A DNA stretch of 64,000 nucleotides. Source: Erythrobacter ani. Lineage in GTDB: Bacteria > Pseudomonadota > Alphaproteobacteria > Sphingomonadales > Sphingomonadaceae. The notes beneath the pieces were generated by a model. The model was not told where the DNA came from. It saw only the letters and a list, made by a program, of their open reading frames with translations, and did no database searches. Below, piece by piece: positions 53,119 to 61,599 of this stretch (positions are counted from its first letter, which is position 1; each line of letters begins with the position of its first letter). The position numbers and the translations under genes are program-made. Location of the stretch: NCBI RefSeq assembly GCF_019204025.1, contig NZ_JAGSPB010000001.1, positions 1,364,001 through 1,428,000 on the forward strand, in the 5' to 3' direction.

Positions 53119-54161
53119 TCTTTGATCGCTGAACCAACGCCGGTTGGTGGTGTCCCGACACCGCGCGCAATGCGCTCTCTGTTGCGTTCATTGCTCCGGC
53201 CGAAACGGCCGAACTTGTGATAACGGGTCATCCACTTATTGAGGAACAGACCGAGCGGGCGCGGTTCGATCCCAAGATCAGCAAAGGTACGGTGCTCGCC
53301 CGACACGGTGCTGCCTGGTTTCAACAGGGTCCACTGATCTTTGCTCATTGGTGTGCCAGGGAGGCTGGCAAAGACCGATGATAATCCGTCCGGCATCGCG
53401 ATGAAGCGCCGGTCACGCCCTTGCGCCTCGGCAATCCGTTGATTGATCTCCATCATGGAAAGCTGTTCGGGACCGCCAAGCTCATAGATGTGACTGCCAT
53501 GCTCTGCCGGGTCCTCCAAAGCGGTGGCAATCGCTTCAGCTACGTCATCGGCGAACACCAGCTGCAGTTTGGCATCGGGCCCGAATACCGGAAGGATCGG
53601 CATCATGGAGATCATGCTGCCGAACATGTTGAGGAAGTTGTCGTCCTTTCCGAACACGATCGAGGGCCGCACGATCGTCGCATCCGGGAAGCCTTCAAGG
53701 ACGTTGGTCTCGCCTTGCGCCTTGCCGCGTGCATAGGCCGCGCTCGAACTGGCATCGGCGCCGATGGCGCTGACATGGACCACCGCTTTGATGCCGCCTT
53801 CCTTGGCGAGGCGGGCAATGGTACCCGGGGACTCACCCATGAGCTTCTCAAGGTCGCCGCTGAACGCTCCGACCAGATTGACGACGTAATCCGCACCTTG
53901 CAGCGCGGCGGCCACACTTGCGGCATTGGTAATGTCGCACCGCGCGAACTGAAGCTGGCCGAGATCGGCGAGAGGTTGAAGCGAAAAGCCTCTTTCCGGG
54001 TGCCGGCTGGCGATGCGCAGCCGCGCGCCGCGCTCGAGCAGGCTCTGCGCTACATAATTGCCGAGATAGCCGCTTCCACCGAATACAGTGACGAGTTTGT
54101 CGGCGAGGGGAGAGCTTGTTGTCACGATCGATAAATCCCGTGCGGTCCTGAATTGCGTCAT
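53115..54161 (-). CDS. NAD(P)-binding NDUFA9-like protein (complex I associated)
   Basis: The 348-residue protein has a Rossmann fold, VTVFGGSGYLGNYVAQSLL, with GxxGxxG. YARGKAQGE is the SDR-like region. It belongs to the extended-SDR family whose eukaryotic member is the NDUFA9 subunit of complex I; bacterial homologues are often linked to quinone or respiratory genes. An alternative GTG start at 54125 would shorten it by 12 residues and begins with TTSSPLADK. It overlaps the convergent hydrolase gene by four bases. Confidence 0.85.
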   Translation of the reverse strand: MTQFRTARDLSIVTTSSPLADKLVTVFGGSGYLGNYVAQSLLERGARLRIASRHPERGFSLQPLADLGQLQFARCDITNAASVAAALQGADYVVNLVGAFSGDLEKLMGESPGTIARLAKEGGIKAVVHVSAIGADASSSAAYARGKAQGETNVLEGFPDATIVRPSIVFGKDDNFLNMFGSMISMMPILPVFGPDAKLQLVFADDVAEAIATALEDPAEHGSHIYELGGPEQLSMMEINQRIAEAQGRDRRFIAMPDGLSSVFASLPGTPMSKDQWTLLKPGSTVSGEHRTFADLGIEPRPLGLFLNKWMTRYHKFGRFGRSNERNRERIARGVGTPPTGVGSAIKD

Positions 54162-54333
54162 AGCGAGGTAGGTATCTGTGCGCCCAATGCGTCAACACGA
54201 AGCTCGGGGCAAGCGTTCCAATACGACAATCGTCACCGCGAACGCGCACAAGGCGTTGACAGTAAGCCATCCCGCTCGCTATTGGCGCGCCCCTACCGGC
54301 AAGCGATCACAGAGGATCGGCTTGCTATCCGGT

Positions 54334-54420
54334 GCCCAGATGGCGGAATTGGTAGACGCACCAGCTTCAGGTGCTGGCGCTCGCAAGGGCGTGGAGGTTC
54401 GAGTCCTCTTCTGGGCACCA
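54334..54420 (+). tRNA. tRNA-Leu (CAG anticodon)
   Basis: It is 87 bases with an encoded CCA end. The acceptor stem is GCCCAGA with TCTGGGC and discriminator A. The anticodon loop TTCAGGT between CCAGC and GCTGG gives anticodon CAG. It has the long variable arm of class II tRNAs and GTTCGAGTCC in the T-arm. The 3' end is the insertion site of an integrated element. Confidence 0.97.
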
Positions 54421-54506
54421 TTTCAACATTCCTCAACATCCCAGATTGCTTGCAAAAGCCCAGAAATCAGGGCATTTGTAGTCCATGGATGCTTCACGAC
54501 GGTTCT

Positions 54507-54596
54507 GGCGATGCCCCCAAAGTTCGTTCGAAAAGGGGGCATGCCAGGGGGCATTAGTCGCCCTGTGCCCCTTTTGGCGCGAAGGCGATGCCCCCA
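54507..54596 (+). promoter_or_regulatory. Cluster of four ATGCCCCC/GGGGGCAT units (putative integrase arm sites)
   Basis: ATGCCCCC occurs at 54511 and 54588 (as the longer direct repeat GGCGATGCCCCCA at 54507-54519 and 54584-54596). GGGGGCAT occurs at 54535 and 54547. The cluster lies between the tRNA-Leu attachment end and the integrase ATG, the usual place of arm-type binding sites or the integrase promoter. Binding is inferred. Confidence 0.5.
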
Positions 54597-54597
54597 G

Positions 54598-55824
54598 ATG
54601 ACGCTCACAGCCGCAGAGATTAAGGCCTTCAAGCCCGCCGATCAGTCCTACAAGAGAGCTGACGGGAAGGGACTATATATTGAGGTTGCTCCCAGTGGCT
54701 CGAAGCTATGGCGCTGGAAGTATCGAGTCGGAGGGAAGGAAAAGCGGCTGGCACTAGGCGCATGGCCCGAAACCAGTCTGGCCAAGGCTCGCGAACTTCG
54801 CGATGAAGCCAGAAGGCAATTGAACGACGGCGAAGATCCCGCGCTCCGCCGAAAGAAGGCGAAAGCTACTGCACAGTTTGAGGCAGCCAATACGTTCGCC
54901 GCGATCGGGGCAGAATACATCGAGAAAAAGATGATGGCAGAGGGTCTCGCCAAACGCACTGTCGAAAAGGCGAAATGGCATCTGGACCTGCTTTCGCCTG
55001 CGATCGGCAACATGCCAATTTCAGATGTCGATCCTCAAATGCTCCTTGCCGCGCTGCGAAAGCTAGAAGCCCGAGGAACTTACGAAACCGCGAAAAAGTG
55101 TCGTGGTTTCGCGAGCAGGGTTTTCCGCTTTGCTATCTGGACAGGCCGTGCCGAGCACGATCCGGCAGCCGCACTAAACGGTGCTTTGACCACCCCTAAA
55201 GCCAAGCACTACGCAGCTATTCTCGACCCTGGAAAACTAGGCGAACTGCTAAGGGTCGTTGATGACTACGATGGGCAACCGATCACGAAATTAGCGCTTC
55301 AAGTCACTCCACATGTCTTCGTGAGGCCGGGTGAATTGCGCCACGCGGAATGGGAAGAATTTGATCTTGAGGCAGCTATTTGGCGCATACCGGAAGGAAA
55401 GATGAAAGCGAGGCGCGCCCACGCCGTTCCGCTTTCTCGCCAAGTGCTTTCGATACTTGAAAAGTTGAAGTCGCATTCCGGCAGTGATGGCTACGTCTTT
55501 CCCTCATTCTACACGGCCAAGCGGCCAATGAGCGAAAACACAGTCAATGTAGCATTGAGACGAATGGGCTTCTCGAAAGATGAAGTTACGGCTCATGGGT
55601 TCCGAGCAACAGCGTCCACCCTGCTGAACGAAAGCGGTAAGTGGAATCCCGATGCAATTGAACGTGCGCTGTCACATGGCGACAGCGACGCTGTCCGAGG
55701 TGCATACAGTCGTGGGAATTACTGGGAAGAGCGGGTCCAGATGGCGCAATGGTGGAGTGATTACCTCGACCAGCTCAGATCGGGCGGCGAAGTCGTAAAA
55801 TTCGATTCAGCGCAAAATGATTAA
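54598..55824 (+). CDS. Tyrosine-type site-specific integrase of the tRNA-Leu element
   Basis: The protein has 408 residues from ATG 54598; the frame is longer but runs back through the tRNA. An N-terminal arm DNA-binding domain (DUF4102-like, about 1-90, GKGLYIEVAPSGSKLWRW) is followed by a core-binding region and a catalytic domain. Catalytic residues visible are R243 (VRPGEL), H333 and R336 (HGFR), H360 and the nucleophile Y370 (AYSRG). This is a P4-type integrase, which typically recombines at tRNA 3' ends. Confidence 0.95.
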   Translation: MTLTAAEIKAFKPADQSYKRADGKGLYIEVAPSGSKLWRWKYRVGGKEKRLALGAWPETSLAKARELRDEARRQLNDGEDPALRRKKAKATAQFEAANTFAAIGAEYIEKKMMAEGLAKRTVEKAKWHLDLLSPAIGNMPISDVDPQMLLAALRKLEARGTYETAKKCRGFASRVFRFAIWTGRAEHDPAAALNGALTTPKAKHYAAILDPGKLGELLRVVDDYDGQPITKLALQVTPHVFVRPGELRHAEWEEFDLEAAIWRIPEGKMKARRAHAVPLSRQVLSILEKLKSHSGSDGYVFPSFYTAKRPMSENTVNVALRRMGFSKDEVTAHGFRATASTLLNESGKWNPDAIERALSHGDSDAVRGAYSRGNYWEERVQMAQWWSDYLDQLRSGGEVVKFDSAQND

Positions 55825-56524
55825 GCGCCGCGTCGCATACGAGAATGCGGTAGCCAGCCGTGAAGATTTGGAACGAGTATATAGTGCAAGTGTCAATTCA
55901 GGCAGCCTCCCCACGCCGGAGAAGGATGCACAGACGTTCGCGCAAAACTTCAGCGAGCTTCATGGCAAGAGCGCTCCGAAATGCGGTTGGGATGCTTTGG
56001 CTAAAGAGCTGCGTTTGATCCAACTAGCCTGCGGTCCGATTGGGACGGGCGGACTACCTGCGTCGAAGGTGAGGACTAAAGTCGCAAGTGCGCGGAAACG
56101 GCTGGCCGAAGCGCAGGCTCTGTTGAATGAGCTTGAACTTGAATTAGACTACGTCACCGCGATCCTCTCACTTCCGAGCCACTATGCTTTCAGGGCACGT
56201 GAAAAAGGCCTCGCCGAATTAGTTGCAGACCTCAACTCGGTGGCCGAGTGGCTTGAAGCCCACAAACCGCCAGCAAAATGGACAGCGACTTCACGACGAC
56301 AGCAACGGGTGCGCTTGGCAGTGCTCTTGAAACCGTTGTTCGAGGAGCAATTCGGCGAGCAAGCACGGCCTGTTGGGGGAAGTGCTGCAGTCGCCGATGC
56401 CGACAGCAACGATTGGATGCGGTTCTTCCAAATGGCCGCCAGCGTCTTTTTCGGCGAGAACGCAACGCCAGACCGGCAAGCTGTGCTCTGGGAAGCCAAC
56501 TGGCCGCCATTGCAAATGCCATGA
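55817..56524 (+). CDS. Unknown island protein, first of a paralogous pair
   Basis: The protein has 235 residues. I recognise no family. The middle (about 85-115) is helical and charged. The C-terminal about 70 residues (RQQRVRLAVLLKPLFEEQFG to DRQAVLWEANWPP) match the C-terminus of the next gene product closely. It overlaps the integrase stop by eight bases and the next start by four (ATGA), so the three genes are probably one operon. Confidence 0.65.
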   Translation: MIKRRVAYENAVASREDLERVYSASVNSGSLPTPEKDAQTFAQNFSELHGKSAPKCGWDALAKELRLIQLACGPIGTGGLPASKVRTKVASARKRLAEAQALLNELELELDYVTAILSLPSHYAFRAREKGLAELVADLNSVAEWLEAHKPPAKWTATSRRQQRVRLAVLLKPLFEEQFGEQARPVGGSAAVADADSNDWMRFFQMAASVFFGENATPDRQAVLWEANWPPLQMP

Positions 56525-57261
56525 GTAAGAAGCGAGATAAGACGAGGCCGCGATATGAGGATTACGGGGTTTCGCGCGCTCAGATTGAGCGGGACTGGGA
56601 CCAATGGGTTGAATGGGGCTTTATCGGCACTCCAGAAGATGAAGCGGCGTTGATCGAAGAAGCCTGCTTGCAGATGCATTTTCCGCATGAACCAGAAGAT
56701 GGTTGGCAATACGTCGCTCGTGAACTGCGGATAATTCACTTCCAACTGCCGGAGTTGAAGGCAGAGGGTAGCTTGAGCCGCGCTCAGATGGCCAAGAAGT
56801 GGGATCGCTTCGCCGATCAGTTGTGGTCCATATCGAAAGAAATGGGAGAGATAGCTTGGCAGGAAGACTTCACGATGGCGGCTCTCGAGATTGGGAGCGG
56901 ACGAGAGGGCAGTGCAGCATACGAATATGTTAATTTGCCAAATCGTGTTGGAGAACTTGTTGGCCCAGCGCGGAAGCTGGCTGCATGGCTGAAGCTGAGC
57001 GGTATTCTGCAATCTCGGAAGATCAGGCCAGCGTCTGAGCGAGAGAGGCGGCTGGTCTTGGCGTGCAAACTACAGCCTATCTTCGTCGATCAGTTCGGGA
57101 TGGTAGCAACGCTTAAGGGCGGTTCTGCGTGTCGCCCGATCGAAGAAGAAAGCCCTTGGGCGCGCTTTTATCAGGCGGCTGCATCGCTATTGCTTCGGGA
57201 AAAGGTGACTGCCGATCGGCAAAGTGTTTTGCTTGAGGCAAGACGGCCACCGATCGAATAG
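56521..57261 (+). CDS. Unknown island protein, second of a paralogous pair
   Basis: The protein has 246 residues from ATG 56521. Its C-terminal region (RERRLVLACKLQPIFVDQFG to DRQSVLLEARRPP) corresponds to that of the previous gene, by eye near 45 percent identical over about 70 residues. The N-terminus (VSRAQIERDWDQWVEWGFIG) is different. No family recognised; gene duplication within the island is the simplest explanation. Confidence 0.65.
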   Translation: MSKKRDKTRPRYEDYGVSRAQIERDWDQWVEWGFIGTPEDEAALIEEACLQMHFPHEPEDGWQYVARELRIIHFQLPELKAEGSLSRAQMAKKWDRFADQLWSISKEMGEIAWQEDFTMAALEIGSGREGSAAYEYVNLPNRVGELVGPARKLAAWLKLSGILQSRKIRPASERERRLVLACKLQPIFVDQFGMVATLKGGSACRPIEEESPWARFYQAAASLLLREKVTADRQSVLLEARRPPIE

Positions 57262-57357
57262 TCAGATTTTGACCCTCAAGATCGAACGCCAATATCTGAC
57301 TGACCATCCTCACTGATTGGCATAGTTGGATGCCTCCACGAACCCATGGAGGCACCA

Positions 57358-57531
57358 ATGGATAAGCTTATCACGATCAAAGAATTTTGCGAACGCTATG
57401 GCGTGGGCCGTTCGACCGCTTATCGCGAGAACCAGGCAGGCCGTCTGCCCTTCCGCAAGGTTGGTCGCGCCACCCGTATCGCAGAAAGCGACGCGCAGGC
57501 GTGGTTCGAGATGCTGCCTTCGCGCGGCTAA
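57358..57531 (+). CDS. AlpA-like helix-turn-helix regulator or excisionase
   Basis: The 57-residue protein starts MDKLITIKEFCERYGVGRST at 57358 with GGAGG upstream. The MerR/AlpA-like motif YGVGRSTAYRENQAGRLPFRKVG, then A-R-I-A-ESDAQAWFE is typical of phage and island excision regulators. It probably controls excision or integrase expression. Confidence 0.85.
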   Translation: MDKLITIKEFCERYGVGRSTAYRENQAGRLPFRKVGRATRIAESDAQAWFEMLPSRG

Positions 57532-57549
57532 GGTAGACGAGCTCTACCG

Positions 57550-58248
57550 ATGTCCCGTCGAGCGAAAAATAAGGCCGACCATCAGGCAGATACGAGGGGC
57601 GGCGGCTGGGTCGGCATCCCGCAATGTGTGATGAGGTCCGCTGCTTATGTTGATCTCTCACTTTGGGCGCGTGTTGTGCTCAAAGAGCTGTGTCTTCAAT
57701 TCAACGGGTTTAACAACGGAAGCATAGTCTGCACATTTGATCATCTGGCGCGGCGGCTCGGAAATTCCAATCGTCGCGCTATGTCCAAAGCGTTTGCCGA
57801 GTTGATGGAGCACGGCCTTATCGACGTGACAAGCGATGCCGATTGGAAGGGGCGCAAAGGCCGCGAATATCGACTGACTTTCGTGAACACCACGCCCGGC
57901 GGCAAGTTCAAAGCCGCAACGAACGATTACAAGGACTGGGTGAAACCCAAGCCGAAAGCCAGTAAGACCTCGTCACCAAAGAAGCCGATTTTTGGTGACC
58001 ACGTGTCACTGGCTCGGTCGAAGAATGGTGACACCTCGTCACCAATTGAAGAGACTGAACCAGAAGAAGTGGCAGAAATCTCCCATTCCGCCGACGATCG
58101 GGCCGGTAACACTGCGTTACCGCTTATAGATAGCCATACCAAGTGCAGCTTCTGGTGGGCATGTGAACAGGAACTTGCGCTTGAGCGGCTCCAATATGGA
58201 TTGGTGATCCTTTGCCACGACGTCTCAGACCAAAAAATTGCCTATTGA
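57550..58248 (+). CDS. Winged-helix protein of the island, possible replication or control protein
   Basis: The protein has 232 residues. About 28-110 forms a winged-helix region (WARVVLKELCLQFNGFNNG and FAELMEHGLIDVTSD). A low-complexity linker follows, encoded by repeated GTCAC/GTGAC sequences. Proteins of this size after an AlpA gene often handle the element's own replication or regulation. No specific family is recognised. Confidence 0.6.
   Translation: MSRRAKNKADHQADTRGGGWVGIPQCVMRSAAYVDLSLWARVVLKELCLQFNGFNNGSIVCTFDHLARRLGNSNRRAMSKAFAELMEHGLIDVTSDADWKGRKGREYRLTFVNTTPGGKFKAATNDYKDWVKPKPKASKTSSPKKPIFGDHVSLARSKNGDTSSPIEETEPEEVAEISHSADDRAGNTALPLIDSHTKCSFWWACEQELALERLQYGLVILCHDVSDQKIAY
57972..58043 (+). 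repeat. Five GTCAC/GTGAC units inside the winged-helix gene
   Basis: GTCACC at 57972, GGTGAC at 57994, GTCAC at 58005, GGTGAC at 58027 and GTCACC at 58038. The units alternate orientation in about 70 bases, iteron-like. They also encode the protein's low-complexity linker. Confidence 0.55.
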
Positions 58249-58278
58249 TTTCGGAAAATGTTGCGGACTGGTCGTTTG

Positions 58279-58325
58279 AGGGGCTGCGCAGCGTAGCCCC
58301 CGCTACGCGAAGCGAAGCAGCCCCT
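58279..58325. terminator. Large nested hairpin between convergent genes
   Basis: Outer stem AGGGGCTGC with GCAGCCCCT (58279-58287, 58317-58325) contains an inner stem GCGTAGC with GCTACGC (58291-58297, 58302-58308). No T-run follows on either side. It lies between the winged-helix gene and the RES-domain gene, so termination is plausible, but another structured role is possible. Confidence 0.6.
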
Positions 58326-58371
58326 TGCACGACGCACCGACAATCAATCCAATCGTCGGGCAGTAAAGTGG

Positions 58372-59247
58372 TCAATCGGTCGGCTTGGTTTCTTCATTGG
58401 CCGACAGGGGGCGGACTGCCGTGATTTTGGCTCTGTAGATTCCGTCTTCCCTCACCTCATAGGGATTGTCGGCCTGGTCCAATTCAGCTCGCATCTTCGC
58501 AATACGGTAGAGGCCGCATGAGGTGAGTTTTGCTGCCGCAACATCGAACACGGCCACATTGAATCCGTCTTCGCCATATCCACTCTTGTATGCCACGCCA
58601 TCAAATCCCTGCGCTTTGAAAGCTTCAGCAATGATCTGTGTTGGCACATAAGTTAGGACATCATCAGACCGCTCTACAGGTGCAGAGAAGGCGTTGTTGA
58701 TGTCGGTCCAGACCTGCTTCTCAATTTCCTCAGGGGTCCAAGTCCTCTTGAAGATGCGCTCCAAATTTCCAACCAGCTTTTCCGAGCAATCAACGATCCT
58801 GAGTTCACGTTCGGTTCGGAAGTGTGCGATCGACACATATGAGCCAATAAGAGGTCGAGATTCCAAAGCAGCTGTCTCCATCTTTGTCGCGAGATAAAGG
58901 CAAGCAATCCCTCTCGGATTGATCCGACCTTCTCCGACTTTCGAAGCGTCAGGGAGCATCCGCTCGGGCCGATGAGCGCCCGGAACTTCCTCAAAGTTGT
59001 CGGGAGCGATTTCCTCTGACCGAAGTGTGTAGTCGAGCTGCGCACGGTATAGGAGGCTACCTGGTCGCAGTTCCCTTATTCGGGTTGCACTCGTAGCGGC
59101 CAGACCATCAAGAAATGCAGATTGTTCGGCGGTGCGAGAGAAGCGAAAGTCTGCGCGCACAGAGCGTGCAAACTTAAGAAACGCGTCCTCAGAACTGAAT
59201 GACAATTGGTGTGCTCCTTGTTGGCCCTCACCAAAATGCCTTTCCAC
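58372..59247 (-). CDS. RES-domain protein (toxin-like fold)
   Basis: The protein has 291 residues. The RES domain (about 60-235) has GSLLYRAQ, then GEGRINPRGIACLYLATKMETAALESRP carrying the R-E-S arrangement. RES proteins include NAD-phosphorylase toxins such as MbcT. It is longer than the usual toxins and no antitoxin gene is adjacent, so it may be an effector of another system. Confidence 0.8.
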   Translation of the reverse strand: MERHFGEGQQGAHQLSFSSEDAFLKFARSVRADFRFSRTAEQSAFLDGLAATSATRIRELRPGSLLYRAQLDYTLRSEEIAPDNFEEVPGAHRPERMLPDASKVGEGRINPRGIACLYLATKMETAALESRPLIGSYVSIAHFRTERELRIVDCSEKLVGNLERIFKRTWTPEEIEKQVWTDINNAFSAPVERSDDVLTYVPTQIIAEAFKAQGFDGVAYKSGYGEDGFNVAVFDVAAAKLTSCGLYRIAKMRAELDQADNPYEVREDGIYRAKITAVRPLSANEETKPTD

Positions 59248-59349
59248 TCTTCATTGTCCAGCAGTCTTCACAAGATTGCAGCGATGAAATCAGTGACATA
59301 CTGCGAAGCCATTGGCACAAGGTGCGATAATCACTGATCGGGGAAATTC

Positions 59350-61599
59350 GTGCTCACTGAACGCCACAAGGAAATCGCGGGGACAATCTGGGAAATCGCC
59401 AATCGATTGCGCGGTCCGTATCGTCCCCCTCAATACCGCTTGGTCATGCTGCCAATGGTTGTGCTCCGGCGCTTCGACTGCGTTCTGGAGCCGACCAAGG
59501 ATGCCGTTGTTGCCGAGCACAAGCGATTGCTCGCGGCAAATACTCCTGAGCGTGCCATCCCACACCTGCTTACCAAGATCGTCGATCCCAACCGGACACA
59601 ACCGCTCTACAACACGAGCGCCTTCACATTTGAAAAACTGTTGGGCGACAGCGAAAACATCGCGCCCAACCTAGTATCTTACATCAACGGCTTTTCGCCC
59701 ACTGCCCAGCGCATCTTCGAGAAGTTCAAGTTCAGCGAGCAGATCGAGAAGCTCGACGCGAGCAACCGCCTTTACAACATCGTCAAGGCAATGGCCGATC
59801 CTAAGGTCGATCTTCATCCTGACCGGATCAGCAACATCGAAATGGGTTACATCTTCGAGCATCTGGTCATGCGCTTCAATGAGCAGGCAAACGAAGAGGC
59901 TGGGGACCACTTCACCCCCCGCGAGGTGATCCGGCTGATGACCAGCCTCGTCTACACTGGTGAGAAGGATGTCTACAAACCGGGCGTCTATCGGGAGATT
60001 TACGATCCTGCCTGCGGAACTGGCGGGATGCTCTCAATCTCTGAGGAAATGATCCTGGCAGGCAATGAGCGCGCCAAGCTGGGCCTCTTCGGTCAGGAGT
60101 ATAACGATGAAAGCTGGGCCATCTGCTGCTCGGATATGCTCATCAAGGACGAAGAAACCGACAACATCAAGCTGGGCGATACGCTGGGTGACGGGAAGAC
60201 GTTTGACGGGTTTCCGGAAAAGGAATTCCATTACATGCTCGCCAACCCGCCCTTCGGTGTGGAGTGGAAAGACCAGAAAGATGTAGTTGAGAAGGAGCAC
60301 AAGGATTTGGGCTTCTCGGGCCGGTTCGGGGCGGGCCTTCCAGCAATCAATGACGGGTCGTTCCTGTTTCTCCAACACATGATTTCCAAGATGCACCCCC
60401 ACGCAGTGGGTGATGAGAACCAGCCGGGATCGAAGATCGCCGTGATCTTCAACGGCTCACCACTCTTTAGCGGGGATGCTGGCTCCGGCCCGTCGAACAT
60501 TCGGCGCTGGATCATCGAGAATGACTGGCTCGATGCCATTGTCGCGCTGCCTGATCAGCTTTTCTACAACACCGGTATTTTCACCTACATCTGGCTTGTC
60601 ACGAACCGGAAAGCACCAGAGCGGCGCGGCAAGGTGCAATTGATTGATGGCACCCGCTTCTTCAGCAAAATGAAGAAGAGCCTCAACAACAAGCGCAACG
60701 AACTGGGCGAAAACCACATCCGCCACCTGACCGAAATCTACGGCAGGTTCGAGGATGGCGAGGATGCCAAGGTCTGCATCGATGAGAAAAAGGACGTTTG
60801 GGAGAAGCGTGTCGTCAGCCGCATCTTCGACAACCATGAGTTCGGCTTCCTCAAAGTCGTGGTTGAGCGACCGCTGCGGCTCAATCTGGAAGCCTCGCCA
60901 GAGCGGATCGCTCGACTGGATGAGCAGACAGCCTTCGCTAATCTCTCGGTGTCCAAGAAGCGCAAGGATGCTGGTCTGATCGAAAAAGAAGAGGCGGCAG
61001 GCCGGGAGCAACAGGAGGCCATTCGCGCCGTCCTGAAAACGCTCGAAGGCAAAGGGCGCTACATCGACCGCGCGGATTTCGATGCCGATCTGGCTGCTGC
61101 TGCCAAGCAGGCTGGGGTGAAATTGCCCGCGCCAATCAAGAAGGCAATCATCTCTGCGCTGGGCGAACGCGATCCCAAGGCGGCAATATGCCGAGACAGC
61201 AAGGGGAGGCCGGAACCCGATAGCGAACTCAGGGATACAGAGAATATCCCGCTGCTCGCCTATGCGCCTCTCCCTGAAAGCTTTACTGAGAAGATCGCCC
61301 AGTCCGCCAATGCTGCGCAAAGCGGGGTGAAGCTGCCGATCTTCTTCGGCCCAGACCGTCCCAATGAAGACCTGATCAAGGCGCTGCGCGGCACCATCGA
61401 CACCTATATGGCTACGGAGGTCTTGCCGCACGTGGGCGATGCCTGGGTGAACTACACAAAGACTAAGGTTGGCTATGAAATCCCGATCAATCGGCATTTC
61501 TATGTCTACCAGCCGCCACGGCCTTTGGAAGAAATCGAGCAGGAAATAAAGACACTCGAATCGGAAATTGCCAAAGAGCTTGTGAGCTTCCTTTCATGA
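59350..61599 (+). CDS. hsdM: Type I restriction-modification N6-adenine methyltransferase HsdM
   Basis: The protein has 749 residues from GTG 59350. An N-terminal helical HsdM_N region (RLRGPYRPPQYRLVMLPMVVLRR) precedes the methyltransferase domain. The SAM motif is DPACGTGG (219-226) and the catalytic motif is NPPF (299-302). The C-terminal extension of about 200 residues is longer than in the short HsdM proteins. With HsdS it methylates adenine in its target. Confidence 0.97.
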   Translation: MLTERHKEIAGTIWEIANRLRGPYRPPQYRLVMLPMVVLRRFDCVLEPTKDAVVAEHKRLLAANTPERAIPHLLTKIVDPNRTQPLYNTSAFTFEKLLGDSENIAPNLVSYINGFSPTAQRIFEKFKFSEQIEKLDASNRLYNIVKAMADPKVDLHPDRISNIEMGYIFEHLVMRFNEQANEEAGDHFTPREVIRLMTSLVYTGEKDVYKPGVYREIYDPACGTGGMLSISEEMILAGNERAKLGLFGQEYNDESWAICCSDMLIKDEETDNIKLGDTLGDGKTFDGFPEKEFHYMLANPPFGVEWKDQKDVVEKEHKDLGFSGRFGAGLPAINDGSFLFLQHMISKMHPHAVGDENQPGSKIAVIFNGSPLFSGDAGSGPSNIRRWIIENDWLDAIVALPDQLFYNTGIFTYIWLVTNRKAPERRGKVQLIDGTRFFSKMKKSLNNKRNELGENHIRHLTEIYGRFEDGEDAKVCIDEKKDVWEKRVVSRIFDNHEFGFLKVVVERPLRLNLEASPERIARLDEQTAFANLSVSKKRKDAGLIEKEEAAGREQQEAIRAVLKTLEGKGRYIDRADFDADLAAAAKQAGVKLPAPIKKAIISALGERDPKAAICRDSKGRPEPDSELRDTENIPLLAYAPLPESFTEKIAQSANAAQSGVKLPIFFGPDRPNEDLIKALRGTIDTYMATEVLPHVGDAWVNYTKTKVGYEIPINRHFYVYQPPRPLEEIEQEIKTLESEIAKELVSFLS

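Noticed and set aside
54178..54597. Integrase frame running back through tRNA-Leu
   Set aside because: A protein cannot plausibly begin inside and upstream of the tRNA; the family N-terminus (arm domain) starts at ATG 54598.
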